This document shows positions 48,146 to 56,948 of a stretch of 64,000 nucleotides of DNA, piece after piece. A program made the position numbers and the translations under genes. Numbering within the stretch: position 1 is the stretch's first letter; every line of letters begins with the position of its first letter. The notes beneath the pieces were generated by a model. That model was not told the origin of the DNA. It did not search any database and saw nothing but the letters and a program-made list of their open reading frames with translations. The DNA comes from Parvibaculaceae bacterium PLY_AMNH_Bact1 (GTDB lineage: Bacteria > Pseudomonadota > Alphaproteobacteria > Parvibaculales > Parvibaculaceae). The stretch covers positions 1,860,001-1,924,000 of the forward strand of contig CP126168.1 of NCBI GenBank assembly GCA_032881465.1, in the 5' to 3' direction.

Positions 48146-48616
48146 ATGGCAGCCGACATCGTAGAAATAGACGCTCTGAAAGAGCGCGCAGCCGGAAAAG
48201 CCCTAATTGGGCTCGACCTCGGGTCAAAAACCATCGGAATTGCGATCTCAGACCCGCTCTGGACCGTCGCGGCCCCCCGCGAGACCATCAGACGGACCAA
48301 ATTCAAGGCCGACTCCGAACGTCTGGTTGAGATCATCAAGGAAGTAGACGCAGGCGCTATTATTCTGGGCCTACCTCTTAATATGGATGGATCGGAAGGC
48401 CCACGGGTACAATCCACGCGGACCTTCGCGCGCAACCTGTCGCCTAAGATCGATATCCCGATCTTCTTCTGGGACGAGCGCCTGTCGACCGTCGCTGTAA
48501 CACGGACGCTGCTTGATGCCGACACAAGCCGCAAGAAGCGTGCAGAGGTCGTCGACAAGATGGCAGCCTCCTTCATCCTGCAGGGTGTTCTTGAGCGATT
48601 GCGGTCCATGTTATGA
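48146..48616 (+). CDS. ruvX: Putative pre-16S rRNA nuclease / Holliday-junction resolvase-like YqgF
   Basis: 156 aa. LIGLDLGSKTIGIAISDPLW (first Asp), ILGLPLNMDGSEGPR (Asp region) and FWDERLSTVA are the RNase H-fold YqgF signatures. Known role in E. coli is 16S rRNA 5' maturation. Overlaps the next gene by 4 bp (ATGA). Confidence 0.94.
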   Translation: MAADIVEIDALKERAAGKALIGLDLGSKTIGIAISDPLWTVAAPRETIRRTKFKADSERLVEIIKEVDAGAIILGLPLNMDGSEGPRVQSTRTFARNLSPKIDIPIFFWDERLSTVAVTRTLLDADTSRKKRAEVVDKMAASFILQGVLERLRSML

Positions 48617-49527
48617 TCGCCATCCTCAATTCTCTGATTCCGGTCTTTTTGGTGATTGCGCTGGGTGCTGCAATCAAACGGTTCGACTTTCCAGGCGATG
48701 GGCTTTGGCAACCGCTTGACCGCCTCACCTACTACATCTTTTTCCCAGCTCTGCTGCTGCACACACTTGCGATGGCAGACCTGGCAACTTTTGATGTCTG
48801 GCCCATGGCCTACACCCTGTGGGCCGGCCTCTTTTCCATGGTTGGATTGCTGATGGTGTTGCGCGCAGCCTCCAATCTCACCGGCCCTCAATTCGCGAGC
48901 GTGTTTCAGGGGGCAGCCCGCTGGAACGGATTTGTTGCGCTAGCGGCCATCGCGCAGCTCTTTGGCCCAGAAGGTGTCACCCTGGCCGCCGTCGCCTTCG
49001 CAACGCTGGTTCCAACGGTGAACGTGCTTTCAGTAACAATCCTGACACGCTACGCAGGCGATGAACCCGCGGGGCTCGGCACGGTCCTGCGCCTGCTCTC
49101 TAAAAACCCACTCATCCTTGCCTGCGCCGCAGGCATCTTCTTGAACATTACCGGATTGCGCTTGCCAGGACCCTTAGCGCCCACTGCTGACATATTGGGG
49201 CAGGCAGCACTGACACTCGGCCTCCTCGCCATCGGTGCTGGTCTGAGACTGGACCATGCCTATGAGACAAAGGGCATTGTGCTCCTCACCAGCTCGTTAA
49301 AACTCATCGTGATGCCACTTCTCATGCTCGGCTGGTGTTGGGTATTCGACATTGAGGGGCTGGCACGCCTTGTAATTCTGCTTTGCGGAACCGTTCCTGG
49401 TGCAACATCCTCCTACATTCTCGCCAGACAGTTAGGAGGAGACGCCACATTGATGGCCAGTCTCATCACCGGCTCCACGATCCTCGCCATCTTTACAATG
49501 CCTCTCATGCTCTATCTGTTTACCTAA
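48613..49527 (+). CDS. AEC family transporter
   Basis: 304 aa with about ten hydrophobic spans in two groups of five, the auxin-efflux-carrier/bile-acid-type layout; SLIPVFLVIALGAAIKR at the N terminus and a polar loop near the middle are typical. Substrate unknown, possibly organic acids. ATGA-coupled to ruvX. Confidence 0.85.
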   Translation: MIAILNSLIPVFLVIALGAAIKRFDFPGDGLWQPLDRLTYYIFFPALLLHTLAMADLATFDVWPMAYTLWAGLFSMVGLLMVLRAASNLTGPQFASVFQGAARWNGFVALAAIAQLFGPEGVTLAAVAFATLVPTVNVLSVTILTRYAGDEPAGLGTVLRLLSKNPLILACAAGIFLNITGLRLPGPLAPTADILGQAALTLGLLAIGAGLRLDHAYETKGIVLLTSSLKLIVMPLLMLGWCWVFDIEGLARLVILLCGTVPGATSSYILARQLGGDATLMASLITGSTILAIFTMPLMLYLFT

Positions 49528-49601
49528 AGCGCGCATTTCTGCGGCACACCTCATTCATTACTTGCGTGAGACCCTCCCCACTCCTATAAGATGCGGCTTT
49601 A

Positions 49602-50582
49602 ATGACCAGCTCGGACGCAAACCAAAAACCGCTCTTCCCCCACCGGCATTTGATCGGTATCGAAGGCCTTTCCCAAGCTGACATTACGTCCCTTCTCGAT
49701 CTTGCCGATGGGTATGTCGATCAAAATCGGCAGATCAACAAAAAGGGTGACGTGCTACGCGGCCGCACCCAGATCAATCTCTTCTTTGAAGCGTCAACGC
49801 GAACACAAAGCTCTTTCGAACTGGCGGGCAAGCGCCTGGGCGCTGATGTCATGAACATGTCGGTTAGTTCTTCGTCGATCAAGAAGGGCGAAACCCTCAT
49901 CGACACCGCAACAACACTTAATGCCATGCATCCGGATCTGATCGTGGTCCGCCATGGCGACAGTGGAGCCGTAGAGCTGCTTTCCCAGAAAGTCAGCTGT
50001 TCGGTCCTGAATGCCGGCGATGGAAGCCATGAGCATCCAACACAGGCACTGTTGGATGCGCTCACCATCCGTCGCCGCAAAGGTCGCCTTGAAGGGCTGA
50101 CGGTCGCCATATGCGGCGACATCCTTCACAGCCGAGTGGCGCGTTCAAACATTCTTCTGCTGAACATTATGGGCGCGCGGGTGCGCGTAATCGCGCCGAA
50201 AACCCTCTTGCCCATTGGCATCGAGCGCCTGGGTGTCGAAGTCTTCAACGACATGACCGAAGGCTTGAAGGATGTCGACATTGTCATGATGCTCCGTCTT
50301 CAGTTGGAACGCATGCATGGCTCCTTCGTCCCGTCTGTGCGTGAATATTTCCGCTTTTTCGGCCTCGACTATGAAAAACTCAAAGTCGCAAAGCCCGATG
50401 CCCTTATTATGCACCCCGGCCCCATGAACCGTGGTGTCGAGATCGACAGTGCCGTCGCCGACGATATCAACCGCTCCGTCATTCGCGAACAGGTGGAAAT
50501 GGGTGTCGCTGTCCGGATGGCCGCACTCGATGCCCTTGCCCGCAACCTGCCGAACGAGCAACCAGCGGGGAATGGCGCATGA
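49602..50582 (+). CDS. pyrB: Aspartate carbamoyltransferase catalytic subunit
   Basis: 326 aa. [20 protein letters not shown] is the carbamoyl-phosphate site, HPTQALLD the active-site His motif, and HPGPMNRG the aspartate-loop segment. Second step of pyrimidine synthesis. Four-base ATGA overlap with the following dihydroorotase-like gene, the arrangement known from Pseudomonas pyrB-pyrC'. Confidence 0.96.
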   Translation: MTSSDANQKPLFPHRHLIGIEGLSQADITSLLDLADGYVDQNRQINKKGDVLRGRTQINLFFEASTRTQSSFELAGKRLGADVMNMSVSSSSIKKGETLIDTATTLNAMHPDLIVVRHGDSGAVELLSQKVSCSVLNAGDGSHEHPTQALLDALTIRRRKGRLEGLTVAICGDILHSRVARSNILLLNIMGARVRVIAPKTLLPIGIERLGVEVFNDMTEGLKDVDIVMMLRLQLERMHGSFVPSVREYFRFFGLDYEKLKVAKPDALIMHPGPMNRGVEIDSAVADDINRSVIREQVEMGVAVRMAALDALARNLPNEQPAGNGA

Positions 50583-51874
50583 GCCGCACGGCTTACATCA
50601 ACGCACGGTTGTTCGACCCAGCCAATAACCTGGATGAAGCAGGCGCGCTTCTGGTTGAAGACGGGAAGATTGCAGACGTCGGTGGATCGCTCTTCTCCAG
50701 CGGCATCCCACAAGACGTGGAAACAATCGATTGCGGCGGCAAACTTCTCACCCCTGGTCTCATAGACATGCGCGTCTTCACCGGCGAACCAGGCACCGAA
50801 TATCGCGAGACCCTGGGCAGCGCCAGTCAGTCCGCAGCGGTCGGCGGCGTGACGACCATCATCGTGATGCCCAACACAGACCCTGTCATCGACGACGTCG
50901 CATTGGTTGATTTTGTGGAGCGCCGTGCAAGGGATACAGCCATTGTCAACGTGCACCCCATGGGCGCACTGACAAGAGGCTGCGCAGGCGAACAAATGAC
51001 CGAGATCGGTCTACTGAAAGACGCGGGCGCTGTTGCGTTTACAGATGGTGACCGGCCGCTTGCAGACCCGCTGGTTATGCGGCGCGCGCTCTCTTATGCG
51101 CACTTTTTCGATGCCCTCATCGTTCAACATGCAGAAGACCGCGCGCTCGCAGCCGGTGGCGTCATGAACGAGGGAGAGCTTGCAAGCCGCTTAGGTTTGT
51201 CAGGCAGACCGTCGGCAGCAGAGACCATCATGATCGAGCGGGACCTGCGCCTGGTGGAGCTCACCGGCGCGCGCTACCACGTTGCCCAGGTTACGTGTAG
51301 AGCCTCTGTCGATGTCATCCGGCGTGCAAAACAAAACGGCCTGCCGGTGACCTGCGGTGTCTCTGCGCCCCACCTCACCTTGAACGAGAATGATGTCGCG
51401 AGCTATCGCAGCTTCATGAAACTCTCTCCGCCCCTTCGGCACGAAGATGACCGATTGGCTGTAGTTGAAGGCGTGGCAGACGGAACCATCGATGTCATCG
51501 TCTCTGGCCATGATCCGCAGGACCCGGAAACCAAACGACTCCCCTTCGCCCAAGCCGCCTTTGGGGCTGTAGGCCTCGAAACACTTCTTCCAGCCACGCT
51601 GTCGCTGGTCCACGCAGGAACCCTGTCGCTCTCGCGGGCTGTTGAAGCGCTGACGACCGGCCCCGCATCTCTTCTAGGCCTGAACTCCGGACGTCTTGCA
51701 AAGGGAGCCCCAGCTGATCTCACCTTAATCGACATGAATGTTCCCTGGGTGCTCGACCCGGAAAAACTGAAATCAAAGTCCAAAAACACGCCCTATGATG
51801 AACGCCGCTTGCAAGGGCGCGCCATTCGCACGATCGTAGGCGGAAAAGAAGTGCACGTTTCCGGAGGGAACTGA
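50579..51874 (+). CDS. Dihydroorotase homologue, probably catalytically inactive (PyrC'-type)
   Basis: 431 aa with the overall dihydroorotase sequence ([43 protein letters not shown]). The usual metal-binding DxHxHxR is DMRVFTG here; the later His of HxxHxS is YHVAQVT; and DHAPH is GHDPQD. All three changes remove ligands. Known homologues of this kind act as structural partners of aspartate carbamoyltransferase. An active dihydroorotase should be elsewhere in the genome. Confidence 0.85.
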   Translation: MSRTAYINARLFDPANNLDEAGALLVEDGKIADVGGSLFSSGIPQDVETIDCGGKLLTPGLIDMRVFTGEPGTEYRETLGSASQSAAVGGVTTIIVMPNTDPVIDDVALVDFVERRARDTAIVNVHPMGALTRGCAGEQMTEIGLLKDAGAVAFTDGDRPLADPLVMRRALSYAHFFDALIVQHAEDRALAAGGVMNEGELASRLGLSGRPSAAETIMIERDLRLVELTGARYHVAQVTCRASVDVIRRAKQNGLPVTCGVSAPHLTLNENDVASYRSFMKLSPPLRHEDDRLAVVEGVADGTIDVIVSGHDPQDPETKRLPFAQAAFGAVGLETLLPATLSLVHAGTLSLSRAVEALTTGPASLLGLNSGRLAKGAPADLTLIDMNVPWVLDPEKLKSKSKNTPYDERRLQGRAIRTIVGGKEVHVSGGN

Positions 51875-51876
51875 CA

Positions 51877-52497
51877 ATGCCTGATCCCATCAGCTGGTCA
51901 GCAGCAATGCCTTACTATGCTGCCGCTCTTTTCGTCGGATATCTTCTAGGGTCCATCCCTTTTGGTTTGATCATTACCCGTTTTGCCGGTCTTGGCGATA
52001 TTCGCGACATCGGCTCCGGAAATATCGGCGCAACCAACGCTCTGAGGACAGGCAATAAGTGGGTCGCGGGCGCTACATTCCTCGGCGACATGAGCAAAGG
52101 CGCTGCAGCAGTGCTCCTTGCACGCCAATTCGGACCCGATCTTGCTGTCATAGCCGCGTTCGGCGCCCTCGTCGGCCATCTCTTCCCCGTTTGGCTGAGG
52201 TTTAAAGGCGGCAAGGGAATCTCGACCTATATCGGCGTTCTGCTGGCGCTGGCTTGGCCTGTCGGCCTGCTCTTTTGCGCAACCTGGCTCGTTGTCGCGC
52301 TTATCTTTCGGATGTCTTCTTTGTCATCCCTGGTTGCCTCACTGCTATCACCAGTTTACTTTGTCTGGGTCGACCAGTGGCAGATGGTCGAATTGAGCGT
52401 ACTACTGGTGATCCTCGTCTTTTATGCGCACAGAGAGAACATCCGGCGTCTGCTCAGCGGCACAGAGCCGCGTTTTGGACAAAAAGACGACGCCTAA
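51877..52497 (+). CDS. plsY: Acyl-phosphate:glycerol-3-phosphate acyltransferase
   Basis: 206 aa with five to seven membrane spans. GSGNIGATNALR (loop 1), RFKGGKGIST (loop 2) and AHRENIRRLLSGTE (loop 3) are the three conserved PlsY cytoplasmic motifs. First acylation in phospholipid synthesis. Starts two bases after the pyrC-like stop. Confidence 0.95.
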   Translation: MPDPISWSAAMPYYAAALFVGYLLGSIPFGLIITRFAGLGDIRDIGSGNIGATNALRTGNKWVAGATFLGDMSKGAAAVLLARQFGPDLAVIAAFGALVGHLFPVWLRFKGGKGISTYIGVLLALAWPVGLLFCATWLVVALIFRMSSLSSLVASLLSPVYFVWVDQWQMVELSVLLVILVFYAHRENIRRLLSGTEPRFGQKDDA

Positions 52498-52536
52498 CCC
52501 GCTCGCGGTGCCGGGGCGTAGAGCCCTGGAGGCGGG

Positions 52537-53667
52537 ATGCCAGCAACTCTTTCTGATCAGGAACGATTGGATAGGCTCCGGCTGATCCGAAGCGAGAATG
52601 TCGGTCCTGTCACCTTTCGAGATCTTCTGGAACAGTTTGGGTCTGCTGGCGACGCTTTGGCCGCACTCCCCGACCTTGCTAAACGCGGCGGACGAAAGAG
52701 AGCGATTAAAATCGCAAGCGCCACTCAGGCCAAGCAGGAAAGGAACGAAGCCCACAAATTGGGCGCTGAGCTTTTGTTTGTCGGCGAAAAAGCCTATCCC
52801 CCACTTTTGTCTCAAACCGATCCCCCGCCGCCGGTCATCGCGGCTGTCGGCGCTCTACACCTGCTCGAACAACCAAGCCTTGCAATTGTCGGCTCTCGCA
52901 GTGCCTCTGCAGCAGGACTTCGAATGGCTGCAGATCTCTCCCACGACCTGGGAGAAGCGGGCTTCGTCATTACCTCTGGCCTTGCCCGCGGCATTGACGC
53001 AGCAGCGCACAAAGCAACGCTCTCCACCGGCACCATCGCGGTCATCGCGGGCGGCATAGATATTGTGTACCCGAAGGAAAACCGAGGCCTCTACGAACAA
53101 ATCAAAGAACAAGGAGTCCTGGTCAGCGAAATGCCCCCTGGAACCAGGCCTCAGGGACGCCATTTCCCACGCCGCAACAGGATCATCGCCGGCCTGTCTC
53201 GTGGCGTGATCGTTGTTGAGGCAGCGCTGAGATCAGGATCGCTAATCACCGCGCGTTTTGCCCTGGAACAAAACCGGGAGGTAATGGTCGTACCGGGTTC
53301 CCCATTGGACCCGCGGGCAAAAGGTGGCAACAGGCTCATCAAACAAGGTGCTGCCTTGGTAGAAAGCGCCGATGACGTCCTGAACTGGTTGGAACAGTCA
53401 CCACCGCCTCTCTTTTCAGAAGGAGACGAGATGCCCTACGCCAGCCACCCAGCACCGCCGCCAGAGCCAACAAAATCAGAGCGAGAACACCTGTTCTCTC
53501 TCTTAGGTCCAACACCGGTGGAACAAGACGAGCTCATCCGCCTCTCAGGCCTGCCTGCCAGAACAGTTATTGCGCTGCTGCTTGAGATTGACCTTGCAGG
53601 TAGATTGATTAGAGACAATGGCCAGCGGGTGTCACTGCTTCAGCAAGAAACTGAAGAAACTGTGTAA
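52537..53667 (+). CDS. dprA: DNA-processing protein DprA
   Basis: 376 aa. Rossmann-like core with AIVGSRSASAAGLRMA, SGLARGIDAAAH, AVIAGGIDIVYPKEN and FPRRNRIIAGLS, plus a C-terminal winged helix (VEQDELIRLSGLPARTVIALLLEIDLAGRL). Loads RecA on incoming single strands during natural transformation. The ATG is 39 bp after plsY. Confidence 0.95.
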   Translation: MPATLSDQERLDRLRLIRSENVGPVTFRDLLEQFGSAGDALAALPDLAKRGGRKRAIKIASATQAKQERNEAHKLGAELLFVGEKAYPPLLSQTDPPPPVIAAVGALHLLEQPSLAIVGSRSASAAGLRMAADLSHDLGEAGFVITSGLARGIDAAAHKATLSTGTIAVIAGGIDIVYPKENRGLYEQIKEQGVLVSEMPPGTRPQGRHFPRRNRIIAGLSRGVIVVEAALRSGSLITARFALEQNREVMVVPGSPLDPRAKGGNRLIKQGAALVESADDVLNWLEQSPPPLFSEGDEMPYASHPAPPPEPTKSEREHLFSLLGPTPVEQDELIRLSGLPARTVIALLLEIDLAGRLIRDNGQRVSLLQQETEETV

Positions 53668-53679
53668 GACACTTGAAAC

Positions 53680-53940
53680 TCAGTGCTTTTTTGAGACTGA
53701 AACACTCGTAGGTTGTTTCACAAATTGTGCGGCAGCGCTTGGCAAACCTTCTGACAAACGCTGAGCTTCTTCCGCTGCCATGCCGATCAGATAGGACAAA
53801 AATCTGTGCTTGTCGCCGGTACAGGTTTCACGGAGAGATTGCAGCATGTCGAACGCATAAGCTGCCACTTCGTCTCCTTGGACCGAAGACTTTTTGCAGG
53901 CTTGCTTTGTCTTCAATGGTTCGGCTTTGCGCCCGCTCAT
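53680..53940 (-). CDS. Hypothetical protein (86 aa)
   Basis: Start MSGRKAEPLKTKQ chosen by AAGGGAG five bases upstream. Helical; residues 25-60 (VAAYAFDMLQSLRETCTGDKHRFLSYLIGMAAEEAQRL) look like a small all-helical regulator, unassigned. Upstream on minus, TTGCTT-18-TAAATA near 54010-54035 is a possible promoter. Convergent with dprA. Confidence 0.65.
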   Translation of the reverse strand: MSGRKAEPLKTKQACKKSSVQGDEVAAYAFDMLQSLRETCTGDKHRFLSYLIGMAAEEAQRLSEGLPSAAAQFVKQPTSVSVSKKH

Positions 53941-54255
53941 GAGCACTCCCTTATATCTATACAACGGGCGAATCGGACTATGGGTGAAATTCTGATTCTG
54001 GATATATTTACCTATAGTTGCAGATATAAAGCAATGCCTGTTTTACGATATTCCCGAATTCCTCAAACTCCCTGCGCTGGAAGCACACACTCAAGGCTCA
54101 CCGTGGAGCCAAGAACAAGCGCCATTTGACAGGCAGGAACGTTTTCACCATGTTCCAGCCGACGTGAGATCAGGTCCATATCTGCCGCCATTTCAAAAAA
54201 TGGTAGAGAATGGGCGGTTTTTGCACTTTCAACCTGCGGAAATTTGGGACCATCA

Positions 54256-56943
54256 ATGGACGTTGTCATTGTTGAATCGCCTTCAAAGGCGAAAACGATC
54301 AACAAGTATCTGGGTAAAAACTTCACCGTTCTTGCCTCCTATGGCCATGTGCGAGACCTGCCGTCGAAGGACGGATCGGTCAAACCGGATGAAGACTTCT
54401 CAATGGCCTGGGACGCGGACGCCAAATCCCAAAAACGCCTGAATGACATAGCAAAGGCCGTTAAAGGCGCAGACAAACTGATCCTGGCGACTGACCCTGA
54501 CCGCGAGGGGGAAGCGATCTCCTGGCATGTTCTCGAGGTGCTGAAGAAAAAGAAGGCGCTGGGCGACAAACCCGTTGAACGGGTGGTCTTCAACGCCATC
54601 ACAAAGCGCGCCGTGCTTGCTGCCATGGACAGCCCGCGTGAGCTCGATATCCAACTGATTGACGCCTATCTCGCCCGCCGCGCTCTGGACTATCTGGTAG
54701 GTTTCACACTTTCCCCTGTTCTGTGGCGGAAACTGCCGGGCAGCCGTTCCGCTGGCCGCGTGCAATCCGTAGCCCTGCGCCTGATCTGCGATAGAGAGCT
54801 CGAAATCGAAGCCTTCAACCCCCAGGAATACTGGACGGTTGAAGCAGATATGACGACTGGCAAAGGCGATGAGTTCGTCGCCCGTCTTGTGTCACATAAT
54901 GGCGAGCGGTTGGACAAGTTCGACCTGCCAAACGAAAAAGCAGCTGAAGCGGTCCGCGCGCGGGTAGCCGTCGAGCCATTCTCAATCCAGTCGGTCGAGA
55001 GCAAACCGGCAAGGCGCAACCCGCCTGCCCCCTTCACCACGTCAACACTTCAACAGGAAGCATCTCGGAAATTGGGCTTCTCTGCGAGCAGGACCATGAT
55101 GGTCGCCCAGCGCCTCTATGAAGGCATCGAGATTGACAGCGAGACCACAGGGCTCATCACCTATATGCGGACAGACGGCGTGCAGATCGCAGAAGAAGCG
55201 ATTGCCCAATCCCGCACCGTGATCACCAACGAGTTTGGCGAAGCCTACCTGCCTGACAAGGCCCGCGAGTACAAAACCAAGGCAAAGAATGCCCAGGAAG
55301 CGCACGAAGCGATCCGCCCAACGGATTTGTCGCGCCTACCCAGCCATGTCAAAGCACTGCTGAACAATGACGAGAAACGGCTCTATGAGCTTGTCTGGAA
55401 CCGCACACTCGCGAGCCAGATGGAAAGTGTGCGTATGGAACGCACCACCATTGAGATGGCGTCTGAAGACAAGACGCTCGGCCTTCGCGCCAGTGGTTCC
55501 GTCATCGTATTTGATGGCTTCCTGAAACTTTACCAGGAAGGCACTGACGACAAGGACGATAGCGAAGAAGACGGTCGTCTTCCGAAAGTCGCCTCCGGAG
55601 ATCGTCTCGGCACAAAAGAAGCCCGCGCCGACCAGCATTTCACGGAGCCGCCGCCCCGCTTCTCCGAAGCGTCCCTCGTTAAAAGAATGGAAGAGCTCAG
55701 CATTGGGCGCCCATCGACATATGCAAGCATTCTCGGTGTGCTTCAGGATCGCGGCTACGTCCAGCTCGACAAGAAACGCTTCATCCCGGATGACAAAGGT
55801 CGACTGGTTACAGCCTTCTTGGAGAGCTTCTTTACTCAGTATGTGGAGTTTGGTTTCACAGCAGATCTCGAAGAAAAGCTCGACAAGATCTCAGCCGGAG
55901 AACTGAACTGGAAAGATGTCCTGCGTGAGTTCTGGGACGGCTTTACCGCCCATGTGGAGGGCACTTCAGATCTCCGCATCACCCAGGTACTCGATCGCCT
56001 AAACGAAGTTCTCGAGCCTCACGTATTCCCCGAAAAGGAAGATGGCAGTCCGCGTCGCGGATGTCCGTCTTGTGAGGGCGGCGAGCTATCGCTCAAAGTT
56101 GGGCGCTTCGGTGCTTTTGTCGGCTGTTCCAACTATCCAGAATGCAAGTTCACCCGCCAGCTCACCAAGGGCATGGATGGAGACCCTGCCGCCGCAGACC
56201 GTATTCTGGGAACTCACCCAGATACAGGCAAAGACGTGGAACTGAAGAACGGCCGCTTCGGCCCCTACATCCACATGGACCCTGTCGAAGAAGATGAAAA
56301 GCCAAAACGCGCGGGCATTCCCAAGACCTGGGCGTTGGAAGACGTTGACCTTGAAAAAGCATTGCAGCTTTTATCTCTGCCACGCGAGGTCGGTCCCCAT
56401 CCAGAAGATGGGGAAATGATCACCGCGGGCCTTGGCCGCTATGGTCCCTTCGTGCTCCACAACAAGACGTATGCAAATCTGGACACGCCCGACGAAGTCT
56501 TCACTGTCGGGCTGAACCGCGCAGTCGCCGCCATTGCCGAGAAGAAAGCAAATCCCGGTCGGCGTCAGGCCGCTCCACCGCTCAAAGAGCTGGGCGAACA
56601 TCCGGAATTTGGTGGTCCTGTGAATGTTTTGAACGGTCGCTTCGGACCTTATGTGAAGCATGACAAGATCAATGCAACCCTACCCCGTGGCGCAAAGCCT
56701 GAAGACGTAACCATGGAAGAAGCTGTTCGGCTAATCGCTGAACGGGCTGCCAAAGGTCCTGCGAAAAAGAAGGCCAAGAAGAAAGCTGCGAAGAAGAAGA
56801 CGGCCAAGAAAAAGGTCGCCAAAAAGAAAACGGCAAAAAAGAAGACCGCTAAGAAAAAAACCGCCAAGAAGAAAACGGCAGCTAAGAAAAAAGCTGCGCC
56901 CAAAACGGCGGAAACAGATGAGACGGCTGAGGCGACGGATTAA
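54256..56943 (+). CDS. topA: DNA topoisomerase I with lysine-rich tail
   Basis: 895 aa from MDVVIVESPSKAKTIN. TOPRIM motif TDPDREGEAISWH, active-site Tyr in GLITYMRTDGVQ (about residue 300) and one C-terminal zinc site (CPSCEGG ... CSNYPECKF, about 605-640), followed by three GRFGPY-type C-terminal repeats. The last ~50 residues are AKKKTAKKK repeats. Relaxes negative supercoils. Of the ~310 bp upstream, 53941-54255 hold no gene I accept. Confidence 0.97.
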   Translation: MDVVIVESPSKAKTINKYLGKNFTVLASYGHVRDLPSKDGSVKPDEDFSMAWDADAKSQKRLNDIAKAVKGADKLILATDPDREGEAISWHVLEVLKKKKALGDKPVERVVFNAITKRAVLAAMDSPRELDIQLIDAYLARRALDYLVGFTLSPVLWRKLPGSRSAGRVQSVALRLICDRELEIEAFNPQEYWTVEADMTTGKGDEFVARLVSHNGERLDKFDLPNEKAAEAVRARVAVEPFSIQSVESKPARRNPPAPFTTSTLQQEASRKLGFSASRTMMVAQRLYEGIEIDSETTGLITYMRTDGVQIAEEAIAQSRTVITNEFGEAYLPDKAREYKTKAKNAQEAHEAIRPTDLSRLPSHVKALLNNDEKRLYELVWNRTLASQMESVRMERTTIEMASEDKTLGLRASGSVIVFDGFLKLYQEGTDDKDDSEEDGRLPKVASGDRLGTKEARADQHFTEPPPRFSEASLVKRMEELSIGRPSTYASILGVLQDRGYVQLDKKRFIPDDKGRLVTAFLESFFTQYVEFGFTADLEEKLDKISAGELNWKDVLREFWDGFTAHVEGTSDLRITQVLDRLNEVLEPHVFPEKEDGSPRRGCPSCEGGELSLKVGRFGAFVGCSNYPECKFTRQLTKGMDGDPAAADRILGTHPDTGKDVELKNGRFGPYIHMDPVEEDEKPKRAGIPKTWALEDVDLEKALQLLSLPREVGPHPEDGEMITAGLGRYGPFVLHNKTYANLDTPDEVFTVGLNRAVAAIAEKKANPGRRQAAPPLKELGEHPEFGGPVNVLNGRFGPYVKHDKINATLPRGAKPEDVTMEEAVRLIAERAAKGPAKKKAKKKAAKKKTAKKKVAKKKTAKKKTAKKKTAKKKTAAKKKAAPKTAETDETAEATD

Positions 56944-56948
56944 ACGCC

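Noticed and set aside
54063-54326. Minus-strand frame of 87 aa upstream of topA.
   Set aside because: Its start lies inside topA and it has no promoter or ribosome site; treated as a shadow.
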